Notes: a model not told the origin generated them from the sequence alone. DNA of 24,586 nucleotides from Thermoleophilia bacterium (GCA_025928435.1 JAICJM010000043.1:1-24586), one strand, 5' to 3'; shown: positions 14,062-21,885, counted from the stretch's first letter. Translations and numbers: made by a program.

Positions 14062-14642
14062 CACCAGTAGGAAACGCTGCACACGGCGATCAGCGATGAC
14101 GGCTCGTCGGTCTGGTTGGCAAGGCCGTGCTCGACCACACCCGGAAAGCTGACGGTATGGCCGGGGCCGACCGTGTACCGCTCGCTCCCGTAGATGAAGG
14201 TCGGCGTGCCCGCGGTGACGATCCAGATGTCCTCGCCGCGATGCGTCCGGACGTCGGAGAACCTCGCCCCGGGCGCGAGCGTGACGGCCACTAGCTGCGG
14301 ATGCTCGTGCCGAATGATCCGATAGTCGACGCCCTCCCCGCGCTCGACGCGCTGGGCCGAGGCGATGGCCTGGACGTCCGGGGGCGCCGGCGTGGGGTCG
14401 TCGCTGAGGAGATCGGCGGGCGACGCACCCAGGAAGTCGGCCAGCCGCGTGAATCGCGTGAGCGACATGTCGGTCTCGCCGCGCTCGACCATCCCCAGGA
14501 ACGATGTGGAGACCCCGGCCGCCGCAGCCACCTGGCGACGGCTGAGGCCACGGGCCCGCCGCACCGCCGCGCGGCGGACGCCGAGCCCGCCGAGGCGGCC
14601 GGGTGGCTCTGCGGCCGGCGAGATGTCGGGGCCGGCACTCAC
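14061..14642 (-). CDS. XRE-cupin transcriptional regulator (PuuR-like architecture)
   Basis: 193 residues. An XRE helix-turn-helix at about 22-76 (LSRRQVAAAAGVSTSFLGMVERGE, read in parts) is joined to a C-terminal cupin domain at about 110-190 (HRGEDIWIVTAGTPTF, YTVGPGHTVSFPG). This architecture is that of PuuR and related regulators that bind a small ligand in the cupin and control amine or amino-acid catabolism. The GTG at 14642 overlaps the permease stop by 4 bases (GTGA). It probably represses its own operon; the best operator candidate is TGACA-N8-TGTCA before the amine oxidase gene. Family confident; ligand unknown. Confidence 0.9.
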   Translation of the reverse strand: MSAGPDISPAAEPPGRLGGLGVRRAAVRRARGLSRRQVAAAAGVSTSFLGMVERGETDMSLTRFTRLADFLGASPADLLSDDPTPAPPDVQAIASAQRVERGEGVDYRIIRHEHPQLVAVTLAPGARFSDVRTHRGEDIWIVTAGTPTFIYGSERYTVGPGHTVSFPGVVEHGLANQTDEPSSLIAVCSVSYW

Positions 14643-16153
14643 CGTTCGAACGGATCCGGCCCGGTCGTCGCCGGGTCGAATGCCTCCAACGGCTGGTTGA
14701 AATACTCCGAGTCATCACGCCGGCGCGCGTACAGCATGAGGACGGCACCGATCGCGAGGAGCACGTAGAGATACTCCATGTTGCGCCCCGTCCACCCGCC
14801 GAGCCCGGGGATCGAGCGCCAGATCACGTAACAGAGGAAGAGCGCGGATGCGACGGGGAACACGACCAGCTCCAGCAGCCCGCGCAGGTTTCGTGCCGCA
14901 AGCCGGCGGTAGTACACGGCCACGGCGAACCCGGTGGCCGCGTAGAAGAGGGCGAACAGCAGCCCCACGCTGCTCACGACCGAGTCGAACACCGACTGCG
15001 TGCTGGAGCCGAGGGCATACAGCCAGGTGAAGACGAACGCGACCGCGGCGCCCGCCAGCATGGCCGCCACCGGCGTCTTGTATCTGGGGTGGGTGCGGCC
15101 GAAGATCGGCGGCAGCACCTTGTCGTAGCCCATCGCGAAGGTGACACGGCCGCCGGCCACGATGCAGGCCAGCGTTGAGCCGACCGCCGAGAACAGCACC
15201 GTGACGATCATGAGCTTCGCGAGCGCCGTGTTCCCCAGGACCCCGGCGATGTACGTGAGCGCGTCGTCGCCGTGCGCCTGCAGCGCGTTGTACTTGACGG
15301 CGCCCTCGAGCGCGAACGTGAACACCGTGAACAGCACGGCCACCGTGAGGACGCTGCCGATCACCGCGCGGCCCGGATTGGTGCGCGCGTCCTCGGTCTC
15401 CTCGTTGAGCAGGATGGCGGTGTCCCATCCGCTGTACATGTAGACGGCGATGAGGCTTGCGTTCACCAGCCCGCTGACGCCACCGAGCGTGCTCCAGGAA
15501 AACCAGCTCCAGTCGAAGTGCTCGGAATGGGAGCCGCCGCCGAAGATGCCGATCAGGCCGAGGACGCCGACGATCGTGATGGCGACGTACTCGATCACGA
15601 TCAAGAGGCCCTGAAACCGCGACGTGGCCCGGATGCCGACGTAGGCGACGGCCGTCACGCCGACGATCGCGATCGCGCCGATCAGCGCGGCGGCGATGGT
15701 GGAGTCCTGCCATCGGTTCGAGACGAGCGACAGGAAGTACGGTCCGATGGGGTAGGCGATCGACGTGGCGCCGAGGAAGTAGGCCAGGATGATCACCCAG
15801 CCGGTCATCCACCCGAAGTAGGGGGAAATGGCGCGCCCGCCCCAGACGTACGTGGCGCCGCAGTTGACGTGCCACATGTTGAGCCGGCGGTACGCCATGG
15901 CGATGCCGAGCATGGGGACTGCGCAGATCAGGACGGCGATCGGGCTTGCGAAGGAGGTCGTGGCGACGATCGCCGACAACGTGAGTGCGATCGATGCCGT
16001 CGGCGCTACCGATCCCAGCGCGATCACGAGGTTGCCTACAAGGCTAAGGGCGTTCGTGCGCAGGTGGCCGGCGTGCTCCTGCCCGGCGTCTGCGACCGCG
16101 TCGGCCGGCGCGTCGGTGGTGAGGATGTGCTCCCCGTGCGTGTGCTCGGTCAC
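14639..16153 (-). CDS. APC-superfamily amino acid/amine permease
   Basis: 504 residues with about twelve hydrophobic helices. The first helix carries ALGSVAPTASIAL, an APC helix-1 pattern, and helix 3 follows CGATYVWGGRAISPYFGW. About 30 N-terminal residues rich in His and Asp/Glu precede the membrane region. The start is GTG at 16153, with GGAGGAG upstream, overlapping the amine oxidase stop by 4 bases. Being read from the same transcript as a primary-amine oxidase makes an amine or amino acid the likely cargo; this is inferred from context only. Confidence 0.9.
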   Translation of the reverse strand: MTEHTHGEHILTTDAPADAVADAGQEHAGHLRTNALSLVGNLVIALGSVAPTASIALTLSAIVATTSFASPIAVLICAVPMLGIAMAYRRLNMWHVNCGATYVWGGRAISPYFGWMTGWVIILAYFLGATSIAYPIGPYFLSLVSNRWQDSTIAAALIGAIAIVGVTAVAYVGIRATSRFQGLLIVIEYVAITIVGVLGLIGIFGGGSHSEHFDWSWFSWSTLGGVSGLVNASLIAVYMYSGWDTAILLNEETEDARTNPGRAVIGSVLTVAVLFTVFTFALEGAVKYNALQAHGDDALTYIAGVLGNTALAKLMIVTVLFSAVGSTLACIVAGGRVTFAMGYDKVLPPIFGRTHPRYKTPVAAMLAGAAVAFVFTWLYALGSSTQSVFDSVVSSVGLLFALFYAATGFAVAVYYRRLAARNLRGLLELVVFPVASALFLCYVIWRSIPGLGGWTGRNMEYLYVLLAIGAVLMLYARRRDDSEYFNQPLEAFDPATTGPDPFER

Positions 16154-18105
16154 TGCGACGCTCCTCCGCCGTTGTGGGACGGGTGATGGCAGGCGTGTGC
16201 CGGCGGAGGCGGGACGTCGAGCGCCGGATTCCGGTCGAAGAACCCGTCCGGCATCAACGAGAAGCCGATGCGCACGACCGGCATCACCGGCCAGTCCTCG
16301 ACCCGGGCGACGTGGTGGCTCCCGAACGTGTACCAGAGCACGAGGTCAGCCGACTCGAGCGACCGGTCCGCCTGCGTCCACTCCGGGAGGCCGGCACCGC
16401 CCGGGTGCTGGTTGGGGTAGTCGCCCGCCGGATACCGCTCGCGCGGCGCATAGGGTGTCACCCAAAGGTGCTTGGCGACGAAGCCGGCCCTCGCCCGATC
16501 CTTCGAGCCCGGATCGGCGAACGGCAGGACATTCGCGCCCGGGACGAGCTTGTAGGCGACCGCGTCCCCCACGGCGTTCCGCCGCTGCGGGTTGGAGACC
16601 CGCCAGAAGCGCGCGCTCAGCGGATCGATCAACTGCTGCGCCTCCCGCTCGCTGCGAAGCTGCGTTGCGACCGCCCGGAAGGCGTTTCCATGGGGGTTCT
16701 CGGGCCCGACCGGCACGCTCTCGGTGTGCACCTCGTGGACGTCGTTCGTCGGCCCATCCACCGCCATGTCCATGCGCACGCAGAAGAAGTGCTGGTGGTT
16801 GAGGGCGGAAAGCCCCGGGCTCACCAGTCGCCCGTACGCCGGCCGCTCGCCCGGGTGGACCGCCGAGGTGAGCACGATCCCGGTCAGCTTCACCTCGGTC
16901 TCGATCGTCCCGTCCTGATACAGGTACCAGTAGAAGGCGTACTCGTAGTTGGCGGCGGTGATGATCGACGAGATCACGAACCGCCGCGACCGCCGCACCT
17001 CCGAGTCGTCGGCCTGCCAGTCGTAGTGCTTCCACAGCAGTCCCACGTCCTCCTCGTGCATGCAGATCGCGTTCGGGATCGTGGTAGGCGCCCCCTTGCT
17101 GTCGTGGGAGACGGCGTCCATGTACCGGATCTCGCCGAGGCAGTCGCAGCCCAGTTCCAGAGAGTTCGTCATGGGCCCGATGCCGTACTCGCCGATGTCG
17201 TAGGCGTTCGTCCGGAACCGGCCCGGGCTCGGGTCGCCGTAGGGGATCACAAGCTCGGCGTAGGAGGCGCGGTGCACAATCGGCCGCCACTGTTCCTGAT
17301 CGCGGTAGGCGATCGTATGCAGCACGAGCCCCTCGCGGGTGGTGAACCCGACCCGGAACCGCCACTTCTGCCAGTGCACCTCGTTCCCCACGACGTCGAA
17401 GCTGGGGCCCTCGGGTTGCACGACTTCGAACGGCTTCAGGTCACCTCGCAGCGGCCCGACCTGGTCGTGTCGGTATGCGCCCGAGGCGGCCGGCACCGGC
17501 ACGTCGCTCGTGTTCTCGACCCGGAGCACCTCCATCGAGTCCAGATCCACGATCGCGCACAGCCCCTCGATCGGCCGTGCGTACGCGTTGTCGGCCAGGC
17601 TCTCGCGGTACCAGCACGGCGTCCACGCCAGCCGCCGGCCCTCCTCACCCGGCTCGGCATGGGCGCCCAGAGTCCAGGCCTCCGCCATGACGTTCTCGGG
17701 CTTGTCGATGCCGCGTTCGGCCAGCGCCGCGCGGAACCGCGGATCGGCACGGACGGCCTGCTCGCATTCCGTGTACTCGTCGAGAGTGATCGCCGCCTGC
17801 ACCCCGGGAATCGTCTGCCACGAGCGGAGTGCCCCCTCATCGACGGCCACGACGGCCTCGTGGGTAGCCCCGCCGTCGAGCACGACCGCGGCCGCCTCGC
17901 GCGGGATCGCATGGCCGGCCTCGAACCGGGCCAGCTCGTCCTTCTCGGGCTCACGCAGGGCGATCTCGACGAACCGGGCGCGCGCGCCCAGATCGCACTG
18001 CTCACGGAGCACCGCAACCGTGCGCTCGATTTCCTCCGCACTCAGCGGATCGAGCGGGTGCGCGAGCGCCTGATCGCTGCCTGGCGTGCTACGCGTCGCT
18101 GCCAC
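16150..18105 (-). CDS. Copper-containing primary-amine oxidase (TPQ cofactor)
   Basis: 651 residues from the GTG at 18105, which I prefer to the TTG at 18150: AAGGAGG lies 5 bases before the GTG, while the TTG has no ribosome site. The topaquinone precursor is the first Tyr of NYEY (residue 387), the catalytic base is the Asp of YDIGEYG (303), copper ligands are the two His of HQH (437, 439) and one of the pair in TFGSHHVARVEDWPVMP (597/598). The enzyme oxidises a primary amine to aldehyde, ammonia and hydrogen peroxide and makes its own cofactor from Tyr and Cu2+. No signal peptide, so it is cytoplasmic, like the Arthrobacter globiformis enzymes it resembles. A short His-rich tail (HACHHPSH) ends the protein. 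First gene of the operon. Confidence 0.95.
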   Translation of the reverse strand: MAATRSTPGSDQALAHPLDPLSAEEIERTVAVLREQCDLGARARFVEIALREPEKDELARFEAGHAIPREAAAVVLDGGATHEAVVAVDEGALRSWQTIPGVQAAITLDEYTECEQAVRADPRFRAALAERGIDKPENVMAEAWTLGAHAEPGEEGRRLAWTPCWYRESLADNAYARPIEGLCAIVDLDSMEVLRVENTSDVPVPAASGAYRHDQVGPLRGDLKPFEVVQPEGPSFDVVGNEVHWQKWRFRVGFTTREGLVLHTIAYRDQEQWRPIVHRASYAELVIPYGDPSPGRFRTNAYDIGEYGIGPMTNSLELGCDCLGEIRYMDAVSHDSKGAPTTIPNAICMHEEDVGLLWKHYDWQADDSEVRRSRRFVISSIITAANYEYAFYWYLYQDGTIETEVKLTGIVLTSAVHPGERPAYGRLVSPGLSALNHQHFFCVRMDMAVDGPTNDVHEVHTESVPVGPENPHGNAFRAVATQLRSEREAQQLIDPLSARFWRVSNPQRRNAVGDAVAYKLVPGANVLPFADPGSKDRARAGFVAKHLWVTPYAPRERYPAGDYPNQHPGGAGLPEWTQADRSLESADLVLWYTFGSHHVARVEDWPVMPVVRIGFSLMPDGFFDRNPALDVPPPPAHACHHPSHNGGGASQ

Positions 18106-18158
18106 GAGGCCCTCCTTCAGGTCGGCGGGGACCGATCGCTGGATGTCCAACGTGATGA

Positions 18159-18187
18159 CCCTATGACAGTTTTCTGTGTCAGGTCAA
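18159..18187 (-). promoter_or_regulatory. Amine operon promoter with TGACA-N8-TGTCA operator
   Basis: The minus strand has TTGACC (18187-18182) and, 16-17 bases on, CATAGG/ATAGGG as a weak -10. The spacer is filled by the inverted repeat TGACA-N8-TGTCA (18164-18181), AT-rich in its centre in contrast to its surroundings. The XRE-cupin regulator is the natural candidate to bind it. Confidence 0.5.
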
Positions 18188-18237
18188 GACCGGTCTCGGC
18201 CCAGCGCTCACGTCGCCAACGGGGGCATCGAGGGGAC

Positions 18238-18303
18238 TGGCTCGTCGCCTCCGCGTACGCACCCGTCCGGGCGTACGCCGACTACACCTGCGTCAGGTCG
18301 TGA
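18238..18303 (+). pseudogene. Orphan 3' fragment of a methyltransferase gene
   Basis: Reads WLVASAYAPVRAYADYTC, then VRS and stop, nearly the same as the last residues of the frameshifted methyltransferase (ASAYAPVGAYADYTCVKTGS). Bases 18241-18295 match 12271-12325 at 51 of 55 positions. Upstream of 18238 the similarity ends, and no start or SAM motif is present. Its end overlaps the stop codon of the convergent anti-sigma gene. Confidence 0.8.
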
Positions 18304-18859
18304 GGATCATCTGCCGCGTGGCGGCGCCGTGCACGTCCTCGCGCGTCACCCAGCACCGGTGCCAGGTCATCCCGGCCGGGATCACGGCGGTGAACGACGA
18401 CTTGCCGGCGTTCGCCGTGTTGAACGTGGTCGCGGAGACGTTCTCGCCGCTGGGCGTGCGGAACCACATCTCGTAGTACTCGCCGTCGGCGGCAGGCGCC
18501 AGGCCCGTGGTCGTGACCCGCATCTGCCGCAGGCCGTTGTGCGGGCTGGAGAAGTCGACCTCGGCGGTCGCGCCCTGCGGCCCGTGCAGCGCGACCGAGA
18601 ACTGGGTCGCGAAGCCGCCGCCCGAGCTGGTGATGGCGAGGATGAGCGCCGCGGCCGCAGCCGCTCCCAGCGCCGCGGCGCCGGACGCGACCCGCCACCA
18701 GGCATTCCAGCGCCGCGCCCCGGACACGCGCACGACCCGCGCGGGCGCGCCGAGGGCCGCGTTCCGGGCAGCGATGGCCGCGGCCGCCGGAACGGCCTCG
18801 GGGGCCGGCGTGCGGTGGAGCATGCGCTCGATCTGCTCGAGCTCGGCGTCGTCGCTCAT
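18293..18859 (-). CDS. RskA-type anti-sigma factor
   Basis: 188 residues. A short cytoplasmic N-terminus (DDAELEQIERMLHRTP) faces the sigma factor; one membrane helix at about 58-76 (GAAALGAAAAAALILAI); then an outer domain with GEYYEMWFRTPSGENVSATTF and AVIPAGMTWHRCWVTRED, the anti-sigma-K (RskA) fold. Such proteins hold an ECF sigma factor at the membrane until a signal leads to proteolysis. The ATG overlaps the sigma stop by 4 bases (ATGA). The cytoplasmic anti-sigma domain is short, and no zinc motif (HxxxCxxC) is present, as expected for the RskA class. Confidence 0.87.
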   Translation of the reverse strand: MSDDAELEQIERMLHRTPAPEAVPAAAAIAARNAALGAPARVVRVSGARRWNAWWRVASGAAALGAAAAAALILAITSSGGGFATQFSVALHGPQGATAEVDFSSPHNGLRQMRVTTTGLAPAADGEYYEMWFRTPSGENVSATTFNTANAGKSSFTAVIPAGMTWHRCWVTREDVHGAATRQMILTT

Positions 18860-19410
18860 CGCCCGACCTCCTCCCGCAGCATCGGCGCCATGCGCTGGAG
18901 GGCGCTGCGCGTTCGGGTCTTCACGGTTCCCAGGGGCAGCTCGAGCTGCTGCGCGATCTCGCTCTGCGCGAGCCCGCTGAAGTAGGCGAGCTCGATGACC
19001 TCGCGCTCCCGGTCGGGAAGCGAGTCGACGGCGACGTGGACGCGGAACGCCTCCATTTCGGAGATCGCCTGCGCGTCGGGAAGCGGGGACGGATCGGCGC
19101 GGTCGGGCAGCTCGCCGACGACCAGCGGTACCTTGGCGCGGCTGGTGTCGATCGCGGCGTTGCGCGCGATCGCGAACATCCAGCCTGCGGCGCTGCCGCG
19201 GCCACGGTGGTAGCCGGCCGCCGCCCGCCACACCGCGGCGAACGCCTCCTGGGCGACATCCTCGCCCGTGTGGCGGTCGCGCAGGATGCGCGAGACCAGG
19301 GAGTAGATGGCACGCGCGTAGCGCTGGTAGAGGATCTCGAACGCCGACTGGTCGCGCTCGCGGGCGACGCGTTCGAGCAGATCTTCGTCCGACATCGTCT
19401 CGGGCAGCAC
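18856..19410 (-). CDS. ECF RNA polymerase sigma factor, SigK-like
   Basis: 184 residues from the GTG at 19410. Region 2 is at about 20-85 (SAFEILYQRYARAIYSLV, DVAQEAFAAVWRAA), region 4 at about 125-180 (LPDREREVIELAYFSGL, IAQQLELPLGTVKTRTRSAL). I chose 19410 because TAGGCT ends 7 bases before it, a leaderless arrangement; alternatives are the ATG at 19395 (MSDEDLL) and a longer ATG at 19482 that adds 24 residues with no family character. Paired with the anti-sigma gene by a 4-base overlap. Membership of the SigK/RskA group is inferred from the pair. Target genes are unknown. Confidence 0.87.
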   Translation of the reverse strand: MLPETMSDEDLLERVARERDQSAFEILYQRYARAIYSLVSRILRDRHTGEDVAQEAFAAVWRAAAGYHRGRGSAAGWMFAIARNAAIDTSRAKVPLVVGELPDRADPSPLPDAQAISEMEAFRVHVAVDSLPDREREVIELAYFSGLAQSEIAQQLELPLGTVKTRTRSALQRMAPMLREEVGR

Positions 19411-19417
19411 GACGGCC

Positions 19418-19423
19418 AGCCTA
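19418..19423 (-). promoter_or_regulatory. Possible leaderless -10 element (TAGGCT) of the sigma gene
   Basis: TAGGCT ends 7 bases before the GTG at 19410. The -35 region is not clear. An ECF-specific autoregulated promoter further upstream was looked for and not recognised. Confidence 0.35.
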
Positions 19424-19757
19424 GACCATCCCCGAGGAGCAATTGCGCGCGGCGCCGTGGTGGCGAGAGAGACCGTCATCATCCCTGTTCATACGTCAGA
19501 CGGCCGGAACCGGATTGTGACGTAGGCCCCCAGCCAGATCCCGAAGCGGCGTCGCCGGCGACGCGATACGCGTCAGGTGCGGTCCGCCGCTGCGCGGCGT
19601 CGTCCCAGAACGCCACGGAACGACTCGATCCGGCCGGCGACACCACTTCGGGGTCGGCGAGCGCTCCGCAGGGCGGCAGCCGAGGCTGGTGGCCGAGGGG
19701 AGCGCTGCACTCACCATGGCGGCGCCGGACCGCCTGCGCGTCACCCGAACGGTTATG
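19424..19757. other. Intergenic region without a supported gene
   Basis: About 330 bases between the CBS gene end and the sigma gene. It holds a perfect 16-base palindrome, GCGTCGCCGGCGACGC (19549-19564), and a smaller inverted repeat, CGCCGC/GCGGCG, near 19586. Open frames here have no family character. A small RNA or sigma control region is possible, but nothing shows it directly. Confidence 0.4.
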
Positions 19758-19781
19758 CCTGAGCCGGGCGGAGGCTCAAGG
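19758..19781 (-). terminator. Weak hairpin overlapping the CBS gene stop
   Basis: CTTGAGCC and GGCTCAGG on the minus strand pair over 8 bp with one wobble around a 7-base loop. The stop codon lies within the first arm. Confidence 0.35.
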
Positions 19782-20192
19782 GAAGTCCGACCCGACGTGC
19801 GCGTCGGCCGAGTGGATGTGCATCCCCGCCGTCACCAGGTCGCGGATGCTGACGATGCCGATCAGCTCGCCCTCGTCGACCACCGGGATGTGCCGGAACT
19901 TACGGTCGTGCATGATCTGGGCCGCCTCGCTCGGGAGGTGGTCCGGCGGCAGCGTGATCGGGTCGGGCGTCATGTACGCCTCCACCCGGTCCTCGTCGGG
20001 ATGGCGGCTGTCGGCGATGGCGCGGAGCAGGTCGCGCTCGGTGAAGATGCCGACCAGGCTGCCGGCTTCGTAGACCACCGCGGCGCCGACCTCGCGCCGC
20101 CGCATCGCGCGGGCCGCCTCGCTCAGCGTCACGGACGGCTCGATGGTGAGCACGTCCCCACCGGTCATGAAGTCCCGCAGCGTGACCGCCAT
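19776..20192 (-). CDS. Two-CBS-domain protein
   Basis: 138 residues made of a CBS pair and nothing else. CBS1: MTGGDVLTIEPSVTLSEAARAM to VGIFTERDLLRAI (about 9-60). CBS2: MTPDPITLPPDHLPSEAAQIM to IGIVSIRDLVTAG (about 74-123). CBS pairs bind adenine nucleotides such as AMP, ATP or NAD(H) in the cleft between the domains; stand-alone pairs probably act as energy sensors on partners that cannot be told from sequence. It starts 9 bases after the XRE gene on the same strand, so it is probably in an operon with it. Confidence 0.88.
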   Translation of the reverse strand: MAVTLRDFMTGGDVLTIEPSVTLSEAARAMRRREVGAAVVYEAGSLVGIFTERDLLRAIADSRHPDEDRVEAYMTPDPITLPPDHLPSEAAQIMHDRKFRHIPVVDEGELIGIVSIRDLVTAGMHIHSADAHVGSDFP

Positions 20193-20201
20193 TCCGGGAT
20201 C

Positions 20202-20531
20202 CTACTCGGTTTCGCGCGGCCGTAAACGCATCTCGAGCACGAGATCGGCGTCGAGGGCGTCGGCGATGCGCATGAGCGTGTCCAGCTTCGGCGGCCGGCC
20301 GCCGCGCTCCAGGCGGGCGATGGCCGACTGCGTCGTGCCGCACAGGACGGCCAGCTCCTGCTGGCTCATCCCGCGGTCGATGCGGTTGTCCGCGACCATC
20401 CGGCCGACCTCGGCGAACCGCTGCTCGTGGTCGCGCCCGAGCGCCTCCGCGCGCTTGCGGATGCCCTCGCGCATGCGCTCGAGCGACTGCGCGGTGAGGC
20501 GGTGGCGCTGGCTGTGCGGATGGCTTGCCAC
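20202..20531 (-). CDS. XRE-family helix-turn-helix protein
   Basis: 109 residues. A basic helical N-terminal part (SLERMREGIRKRAEALGRDH) is followed by an XRE domain (about 44-98): MSQQELAVLCGTTQSAIARLE and LDTLMRIADALDADLVL. The layout resembles HigA-like antitoxins, but no toxin-like gene is adjacent; the partner in the operon is the CBS protein. The GTG at 20531 follows a TACACT element by 6 bases. The repeat GCGATA-N8-GCGATA on the minus strand just upstream may be a binding site for this protein; that is inference. Confidence 0.85.
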   Translation of the reverse strand: MASHPHSQRHRLTAQSLERMREGIRKRAEALGRDHEQRFAEVGRMVADNRIDRGMSQQELAVLCGTTQSAIARLERGGRPPKLDTLMRIADALDADLVLEMRLRPRETE

Positions 20532-20537
20532 ACCCCC

Positions 20538-20543
20538 AGTGTA
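20538..20543 (-). promoter_or_regulatory. Possible leaderless -10 element (TACACT) of the XRE gene
   Basis: TACACT ends 6 bases before the GTG. GGGGG lies between, too close to serve as a normal ribosome site. Confidence 0.35.
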
Positions 20544-20613
20544 TCGCCTGTGCGCTATCGGCCGCCACAGCCGGGCCGCAACCCGGAAGGCGGCTGCGTC
20601 GTCTGTTCGCCCA

Positions 20614-21846
20614 ATGAGGCGAGTGGTGATCACCGGGGTCGGCGCTGTCACCCCGGTTGGAAACGATGCCGGGTCGATGTGGGATGCCCTCGTCGCCGGC
20701 CGCAGCGGCGTCGACGTGATCCGCTCGTTCGACGCCAGCCAGTTCCCGGTGAACATCGGCGCCGAGGTGAAGGACTTCGACCCCGCCGCGGCCATGTCGG
20801 CGAAGGAGGCGCGGCGCTCGTCGACCGACGTGCACTTCGGCGTCGCCGCCGCGATGGAGGCCGCCCGCGACGCGGAGCTCGTGGTCGACGAGCCCAGCCG
20901 GGTGGGCGTCGTCATCGGCAGCGTGATGGGCGGGCTCGCCTACACGCTCCGGCAGCAGGCGATCCTCGACGAGCGCGGGTGGGAGCGGGTCTCGCCGCAC
21001 TGGCTGCCGAACACGCTCGTCGACACGACCACGAGCCACGTCGCGACGATGCTCGGCGCCCGCGGCCTGAACTACTCGACCGAGTCCGCCTGCGCGACCG
21101 GCACCCACGCGATCGGGGAGGCGGCCGCTGCGATCGAGCGCGGGCAGGCCGACGTGATCCTGGCCGGCGCGACCGAGTCGGCCATGCTGCCGATCATCCT
21201 GGCCGGATTCTGTGCGATGCGCGCCCTGGTCGACGGCCGCGACGATCCGCCCGCGGCGTCGCGGCCCTTCGACCTCACCCGGTCAGGGTTCGTGATGGCC
21301 GAGGGGGCGGGCGTCGTCGTGCTGGAGGAGCTCGACCGGGCCCGGCGCCGGGACGCCCGGGTGTACGGCGAGGTCGTCGGCTACGGCGCGTCGAACGACG
21401 CCTACCACGTCGCCACCCCCCACCCCGAGTCGATCGGCGTCATCGAGATGATGCGCGACGCGCTCTCGCGGTCGGGGATGGACCCGTCCGAGGTCGACTA
21501 CATCAATGCCCACGGCACATCGACGCCGTACAACGACGCGGCCGAGACGCAGGCGATCAAGGCCGTCTTCGGCGCGCACGCGCACCGCATGGCCGTCTCG
21601 TCGAACAAGTCGATGTTCGGGCACCTGTTCGGCGCCGCCGGCGCGGTCGAGGCCGTCGCGACGGCGCTCACGCTCCACCACGGGATCATCCCGCCGACCA
21701 TCAACCTGCACACGCCCGACCCGGAGTGCGACCTCGACTACGTCCCGAACGTCGCCCGCACCACGGACGTGCGGGTCGGGCTCTCGAACTCGATGGGCCT
21801 CGGCGGCCACAACGCCTGCCTCATCGTCCGCAAGCTGGACGAGTAG
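20614..21846 (+). CDS. fabF: Beta-ketoacyl-ACP synthase II
   Basis: 410 residues, full length. The catalytic Cys160 is in STESACATGTH, His300 in INAHGTSTPYND, Lys332 and His337 in SNKSMFGHLFGAAG, and the C-terminal glycine-rich loop is SNSMGLGGHNACL: the complete Cys-His-His set of KAS I/II. The enzyme condenses malonyl-ACP with acyl-ACP in fatty acid elongation, in the cytoplasm. The ATG at 20614 starts the family's first strand (RRVVITGVGAVTPVG); the longer open frame upstream is not FabF-like. No other fab genes or ACP are adjacent, so it is a single-gene locus here; a role in another acyl pathway cannot be excluded. Confidence 0.93.
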   Translation: MRRVVITGVGAVTPVGNDAGSMWDALVAGRSGVDVIRSFDASQFPVNIGAEVKDFDPAAAMSAKEARRSSTDVHFGVAAAMEAARDAELVVDEPSRVGVVIGSVMGGLAYTLRQQAILDERGWERVSPHWLPNTLVDTTTSHVATMLGARGLNYSTESACATGTHAIGEAAAAIERGQADVILAGATESAMLPIILAGFCAMRALVDGRDDPPAASRPFDLTRSGFVMAEGAGVVVLEELDRARRRDARVYGEVVGYGASNDAYHVATPHPESIGVIEMMRDALSRSGMDPSEVDYINAHGTSTPYNDAAETQAIKAVFGAHAHRMAVSSNKSMFGHLFGAAGAVEAVATALTLHHGIIPPTINLHTPDPECDLDYVPNVARTTDVRVGLSNSMGLGGHNACLIVRKLDE

Positions 21847-21852
21847 CCAGAT

Positions 21853-21885
21853 GGGGACTGTCCCCGCTCGACGGGGACAGTCCCC
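21853..21885. terminator. 13-bp perfect hairpin between fabF and clpP
   Basis: GGGGACTGTCCCC (21853-21865) and GGGGACAGTCCCC (21873-21885) form a perfect 13-bp stem with a 7-base loop. Each arm is itself a palindrome (GGGGAC-N-GTCCCC), so alternative folds exist. It serves both convergent genes. Confidence 0.75.

Noticed and set aside
16174..18303. A 709-codon open frame opposite the amine oxidase gene
   Set aside because: It is a shadow of the GC-rich amine oxidase gene; its composition is Arg/Val/Asp-rich without any fold signature. Only its last 22 codons are meaningful, as the methyltransferase tail.
20202..20531. HigA-like antitoxin of a toxin-antitoxin pair
   Set aside because: The neighbour in the operon is a CBS-pair protein and no toxin-like small gene is seen on either side.
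20202..20915. XRE gene extended upstream to an ATG at 20915
   Set aside because: The extension runs antisense through the start of fabF. The GTG at 20531 follows a TACACT element and leaves a normal-sized XRE protein.
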